Origin: Williamsia maris
Lineage (GTDB): Bacteria > Actinomycetota > Actinomycetes > Mycobacteriales > Mycobacteriaceae
Direction: 5' to 3'
Length of the DNA stretch: 64,000 nt
NCBI RefSeq assembly: GCF_024171815.1
Contig: NZ_JAMTCJ010000002.1
Coordinates: 1,341,485 to 1,405,484 of the forward strand
Positions 61,066 to 64,000 of this stretch are shown here, one piece after another. The translations under genes and the position numbers were made by a program. The notes under the pieces were generated by a model that was given only the letters and a program-made list of their open reading frames with translations, did not search any database and was not told where the DNA came from. Numbering within the stretch: position 1 is the stretch's first letter; each line of letters opens with the position of its first letter.

Positions 61066-62054
61066 GCTGCGTGCTCCTTCTCGGAGTGGGTGTCGGCGCC
61101 GGCCGGCTTGCCGGTGATGGTCATGAAGACCTCGTCCAGGCTCGGCTTGGCGACGTTGAGTTCGGTGATGGCGATGTTCTCGGCGATCAGCGCGGCCATG
61201 ACCTCGGAGACGAGCTCGGGACGCGACAGCGGGATGGTGACCCGACCGGCCTCGGGGCTCAGGGTCCCCTTTTCGCCGACGACCCGCTCGACGATGCTGA
61301 GGGTGGCTACGGTGTCGGTGCGGTCGGCGGGGCGGACCTGCAGGGTGTTGACGCCCACCGAGTCCTTCAGTTCGTCGGCGGTGCCGTCGGCGATGACGAC
61401 GCCGCGGTCGATGACCGCGATGCGGTCGGCGAGTTGGTCGGCCTCGTCGAGGTACTGGGTGGTGAGCAGGATCGTCGAGCCCTGACTGACGAGTCTCCGG
61501 ATCGTCTCCCACATCTGCGCGCGGGTCCGCGGGTCGAGTCCGGTGGTCGGCTCGTCGAGGAACAGCAGCGGGGGAGCGGCGATCAGGCTGGCGGCGAGGT
61601 CGAGACGACGCCGCATGCCGCCGGAGAACTCGTTGAGCGGACGGGTCGACGCCTCCTCGAGACCGAACTCCTCGAGCAGATCCGAGGCGATCGTCCGCGA
61701 CTCCGTGCGGCTCTTGCCGAGCAGGCGGGCGAAGACGATGAGATTCTCGCGGGCGCTGAGATCCTCGTCGACCGACGCGTACTGGCCGGTGACCCCGACC
61801 AGCGACCGGACCGCGACGGGCTCGGCCACGACGTCGTGTCCGAAGATCTCGGCCGTGCCCGCGTCGGGGCGGAGCAGGGTGGCGAGCATGCGGACCGTGG
61901 TGGTCTTTCCTGCGCCGTTGGGGCCCAGGACGCCGTACACCGAACCGGTGGGAACGACCAGGTCGACACCGTCGACCGCGCGGGTGGAACCGAAGTGCTT
62001 GACCAATCCGCGGGCGACGATCGCCGGCGCATCGGTGGCGGGTGATGTGTTCAT
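61062..62054 (-). CDS. ABC exporter ATP-binding protein (DrrA-like)
   Basis: A 330-residue ATPase: Walker A LGPNGAGKTTTVRMLATLL, signature FSGGMRRRLDLAASLI, Walker B LLFLDEPTTGLDPRTR and, in the final 80 residues, the DrrA C-terminal domain with SLDEVFMTITGK. ATG at 62054 is the start of the two-gene operon. It energises the DrrB-like permease. Confidence 0.92.
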   Translation of the reverse strand: MNTSPATDAPAIVARGLVKHFGSTRAVDGVDLVVPTGSVYGVLGPNGAGKTTTVRMLATLLRPDAGTAEIFGHDVVAEPVAVRSLVGVTGQYASVDEDLSARENLIVFARLLGKSRTESRTIASDLLEEFGLEEASTRPLNEFSGGMRRRLDLAASLIAAPPLLFLDEPTTGLDPRTRAQMWETIRRLVSQGSTILLTTQYLDEADQLADRIAVIDRGVVIADGTADELKDSVGVNTLQVRPADRTDTVATLSIVERVVGEKGTLSPEAGRVTIPLSRPELVSEVMAALIAENIAITELNVAKPSLDEVFMTITGKPAGADTHSEKEHAA

Positions 62055-62118
62055 GGGACGAACACTGCACCGAGCGCCTGTCGTCGCACTGACACCGACT
62101 GTCGTCGGCCCTGTCGGG

Positions 62119-62472
62119 CTAGAAGAGGGTGATGTTGTTGAGGCGGTTCGAGTCGCCGTTGGTGTCGTAGGTGTAGGTCAACGCAGGGAACCCGGTGCAG
62201 TCGAGGTAGCGGATCTTTCGTGATGAGCCGGGCGCGATGTCCTCCGAGGAGCTCGTGAGCCCGCCGTAGGCGGTGGTGAAGACCGCCGCGTTGATCGCGG
62301 TGACCGGCCCCTTGTTGACGACGGTCGTGGTGCAGGTGCTGCGGTCGGTGGAGATCGACAGATCGGGCAGTCCGCTCGCGGCCGACGCCGTTCCGGCGGT
62401 GATGGCGCCTGCGGCGGCGAGTGATGCGAGCGGCAGCACGACCGCCGCGGTGAGTCGGGTGAATGTTGTCAT
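62119..62472 (-). CDS. Small secreted protein, function unknown
   Basis: A 117-residue protein with a Sec signal peptide (TRLTAAVVLPLASLAAAGAITAGTASAA). The mature part of about 85 residues resembles an extracellular beta-sandwich domain (LPDLSISTDRSTCTTTVVNKGPV ... TSSSEDIAPGSSRKI), a pattern reminiscent of CARDB-like adhesive domains; two Cys could form a disulfide. It may be a wall-associated protein. Confidence 0.6.
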   Translation of the reverse strand: MTTFTRLTAAVVLPLASLAAAGAITAGTASAASGLPDLSISTDRSTCTTTVVNKGPVTAINAAVFTTAYGGLTSSSEDIAPGSSRKIRYLDCTGFPALTYTYDTNGDSNRLNNITLF

Positions 62473-62509
62473 GTCTGTTACCTCCTGGTGGGTGTGTGAA
62501 GAGATCGGT

Positions 62510-63001
62510 CTATGCGGTGATGGTGGCCACGGCCGGGGCGCCGAGGTTCGCTAGCGCACCGCCGAGGGCGATCAGTCCGGTGCCGGTGCGCACGATGGCA
62601 CTCGGCGGCGCTTGGTCGCCACCGGAGACCGTCAATTGGACCGTGCCCCTGGCTCCCGTCGACAGGTTGATCCACGCGACATTCGCAGGCGGGTCGATCT
62701 GGCCCGCGCAGCGTGGGAACGGGGATTTCCGGATGGCGTCGTCGACGCTCGCGCAATACGGACCCAACGAGAACTTCAGGATGCCGGGAGCGGTTCGAGT
62801 GGCGGTGATGTTCTCGACGCCGAAGGGGAACGGGTCGGCGAAGAAGAGCCATCGGGACGGGATGTTGACCGAAACCGACGGGCTCGCAACATGTTGCGGT
62901 GCGGCCACGGCGTGACCTGCGCCGAGGGCGGTGGTCGCGATGGCGGCGGCCGCGGTCAACGACACGACAGACTTGGTGATGATGCGCCGAGAAATTCTCA
63001 T
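62510..63001 (-). CDS. Small secreted protein, function unknown
   Basis: A 163-residue protein with a signal peptide (RIITKSVVSLTAAAAIATTALGAGHAVAA). The mature region has two Cys (GPYCASVDDAIRKSPFPRCAGQ) that could be paired. No family is recognised. It lies 37 bases from the previous small secreted gene, same strand, and both may be co-expressed. Confidence 0.6.
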   Translation of the reverse strand: MRISRRIITKSVVSLTAAAAIATTALGAGHAVAAPQHVASPSVSVNIPSRWLFFADPFPFGVENITATRTAPGILKFSLGPYCASVDDAIRKSPFPRCAGQIDPPANVAWINLSTGARGTVQLTVSGGDQAPPSAIVRTGTGLIALGGALANLGAPAVATITA

Positions 63002-63048
63002 GGCTGTTGATCCTCTGGTGTTCGTGATGGTGTTGGGGTGCTGCCGGG

Positions 63049-63257
63049 TCAGGGCCAGATCAGTTTTCCGCCCTTGAAGTCCTGGGCGTAGCAGGAACCG
63101 TTGGGGCCTGGCGGTATTCGTCGCCGACGGGAAGACCGAGACGTCCACCCGGAGCCCTCGAAGAACTGTTCACGGCCTTTGCCTGCGGCGTCGAGTTCAT
63201 CGGTGACCGGGAATCCCAGCGGTCCGCGTTCGAAGTCGTACTGCTCGAGATCACGCT
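63049..63257 (-). pseudogene. LGFP-repeat protein remnant, broken frame
   Basis: Two LGFP-like repeats can be read in different frames. Frame A gives FERGPLGFPVTDELDAAG plus GREQFFEGS, which is a good LGFP match, and later CYAQDFKGGKLIWP. Between them, +1 frame gives GGRLGLPVGDEYRQ, the expected next repeat. Two opposite one-base shifts would restore one protein. LGFP repeats are found in secreted cell-wall proteins and esterases of mycolata. No start or signal peptide is visible upstream, so this looks like a decayed 3' end, unless both shifts are sequence errors. Confidence 0.5.
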
Positions 63258-63544
63258 CCCTTGCTGGTCGGTGGTGTCTGCCGAGTCGGAACCTCGACGG
63301 ATCTGATGGTGGTATCGCGGAGTACCACTTCGTTGTTACGGCGAACGACCGGATGTCGTCTGACCGGACGACATCCGAGTCCGGTGAGTCTGATGCCGCC
63401 GATCCCACCGTGGCCGCCGTCTGCGGTCCGATTGGCCCTGTTCGCAACGTATCTCGCATTTGTGCTGATGTCGGTGACGGTGTCGCTCGGCTACATTGGG
63501 CACCGCCACCAGGCCCCCGCCCCACGACGACAGAGAACCCGCCG
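63258..63544. other. Intergenic region before the LCP gene
   Basis: About 290 bases without a convincing gene. The frames that are open here have no family match. It probably holds the LCP gene promoter; I see no clear operator or hairpin. Confidence 0.45.
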
Positions 63545-64000
63545 ATGCCGCCCGACCACCCGCGCCGACCGTCGACCCGTCAGGGTCCGCGACGGTTTGC
63601 CGGTGATCTCGAGGCCACCCGGATCATCCCGTCCGGCGGAGGCCGGCACGCCAAGCATGCCCGCCCGGAACCGCCACGCAGACGCCCGCGACGTGCCACG
63701 ACGCTGGGCCGGACGGCAGTCGCGTTGGCCGCGTGTGGGGTGTTGGCAGCGACCGGGCTGGCGTGGTCAGGGGCGCAGACGGTGCAGAATGCCTTCCATA
63801 CGTCCGATGCGTTGGACGGGGCGCCGCGCTCGACCGGCGCCGCGGAGAACATCCTGCTCATCGGCCTCGACTCCCGCAAAGACCGCAACGGAAACGACCT
63901 CCCGCCCGACGTCCTCGCGCAGCTCCACGCCGGCGACGGACAGGAGGGCGGATACAACACGAACACCCTGATCCTCGTCCACGTCCCCGCCGACGGGAAG
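63545..64000 (+). CDS. LytR-CpsA-Psr (LCP) family protein, N-terminal part (partial)
   Basis: An open frame of 152 codons runs off the window. After a basic, Arg/Pro-rich cytoplasmic tail of about 55 residues comes one membrane helix (TAVALAACGVLAATGLAWSG), then the LCP domain begins: NILLIGLDSRKDRNGNDLPP and, after it, TLILVHVPADG. The Asp/Arg pair of GLDSR is part of the polyprenyl-phosphate binding site. In mycolata such enzymes attach arabinogalactan to peptidoglycan. The start ATG 63545 follows a GAGAACC stretch. Confidence 0.88.
   Translation, partial: MPPDHPRRPSTRQGPRRFAGDLEATRIIPSGGGRHAKHARPEPPRRRPRRATTLGRTAVALAACGVLAATGLAWSGAQTVQNAFHTSDALDGAPRSTGAAENILLIGLDSRKDRNGNDLPPDVLAQLHAGDGQEGGYNTNTLILVHVPADGK

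Noticed and set aside
1..64000. CRISPR arrays and insertion sequences
   Set aside because: No regular 24-40-base repeats with unique spacers, no transposase motif and no long terminal inverted repeats were found apart from the short hairpins near 338 and 1270.

Overview
The window is chromosomal DNA of a high-GC actinobacterium. Gene content and order point to a mycolic-acid-containing member of the Mycobacteriales, most like Gordonia or Williamsia. The reasons are the order acyltransferase - SerB1-type HAD protein - glutaredoxin-like - hemA-hemC-hemD-hemB and hemL - phosphomutase - thioredoxin - ccdA - resB - ccsB - menA, which from memory matches the Rv0502-Rv0534c region of Mycobacterium tuberculosis, together with a Rex repressor, an EspR-like and a BldC-like regulator, an LGFP-repeat remnant and an LCP ligase. 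All assignments are made by reading the sequence; no database search was run.

Layout. (1) 1-2608: end of an acyltransferase gene, an AbiEi/DUF559-type gene bracketed by two related hairpins, and a SerB1-type phosphatase. (2) 2589-8724: glutaredoxin-like gene, a near-perfect Rex operator, then rex-hemA-hemC-hemD-hemB, which makes the tetrapyrrole core from glutamyl-tRNA to uroporphyrinogen III and is likely tuned to NADH/NAD+. (3) 8734-10631: three or four small membrane proteins. (4) 10651-41700: an accessory metabolic stretch between the two halves of the heme region. It holds an acyl-CoA dehydrogenase/oxidase, agmatine degradation (aguA, aguB), an oligopeptide ABC transporter, a small alcohol dehydrogenase operon, a tannase-like lipoprotein with a TetR regulator, a universal stress protein, a copper amine oxidase with an aldehyde dehydrogenase and a PucR regulator, an internally deleted cystathionine-synthase-like gene, an SOS-box HNH/DUF222 gene, an SDR without its catalytic residues, a polar amino-acid ABC transporter followed by FAD oxidase, GNAT and flavin monooxygenase genes, and an EAL-DICT protein.

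(5) 41887-48172: hemL, a histidine-phosphatase gene and the complete System II cytochrome c maturation set (thioredoxin CcsX, CcdA, ResB, CcsB), so heme synthesis and heme attachment are physically linked. (6) 48299-50150: EspR-like and BldC-like DNA-binding proteins and small membrane proteins. (7) 50147-54563: a CysK2-like enzyme and a MacB/FtsX-type ABC pair. (8) 54594-55937: 21-bp tandem repeats, a palindromic operator and a two-gene HTH / Clp-N operon. (9) 55963-62054: menA, a 1105-residue SARP/AfsR-like regulator and a Drr-type drug-export ABC pair. (10) 62119-64000: two small secreted proteins, a frame-broken LGFP-repeat remnant and the start of an LCP-family gene that runs off the window.

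The accessory genes fit a common theme of nitrogen (and possibly sulfur) scavenging: agmatine to putrescine, primary amine to aldehyde to acid, peptides, and N- or S-substituted amino acids. The least explained items are the paired hairpins around the AbiEi/DUF559 gene, the HTH/Clp-N operon with its repeats and operator, and the deleted CBS-like gene. No rRNA, tRNA, CRISPR array or insertion sequence was found.
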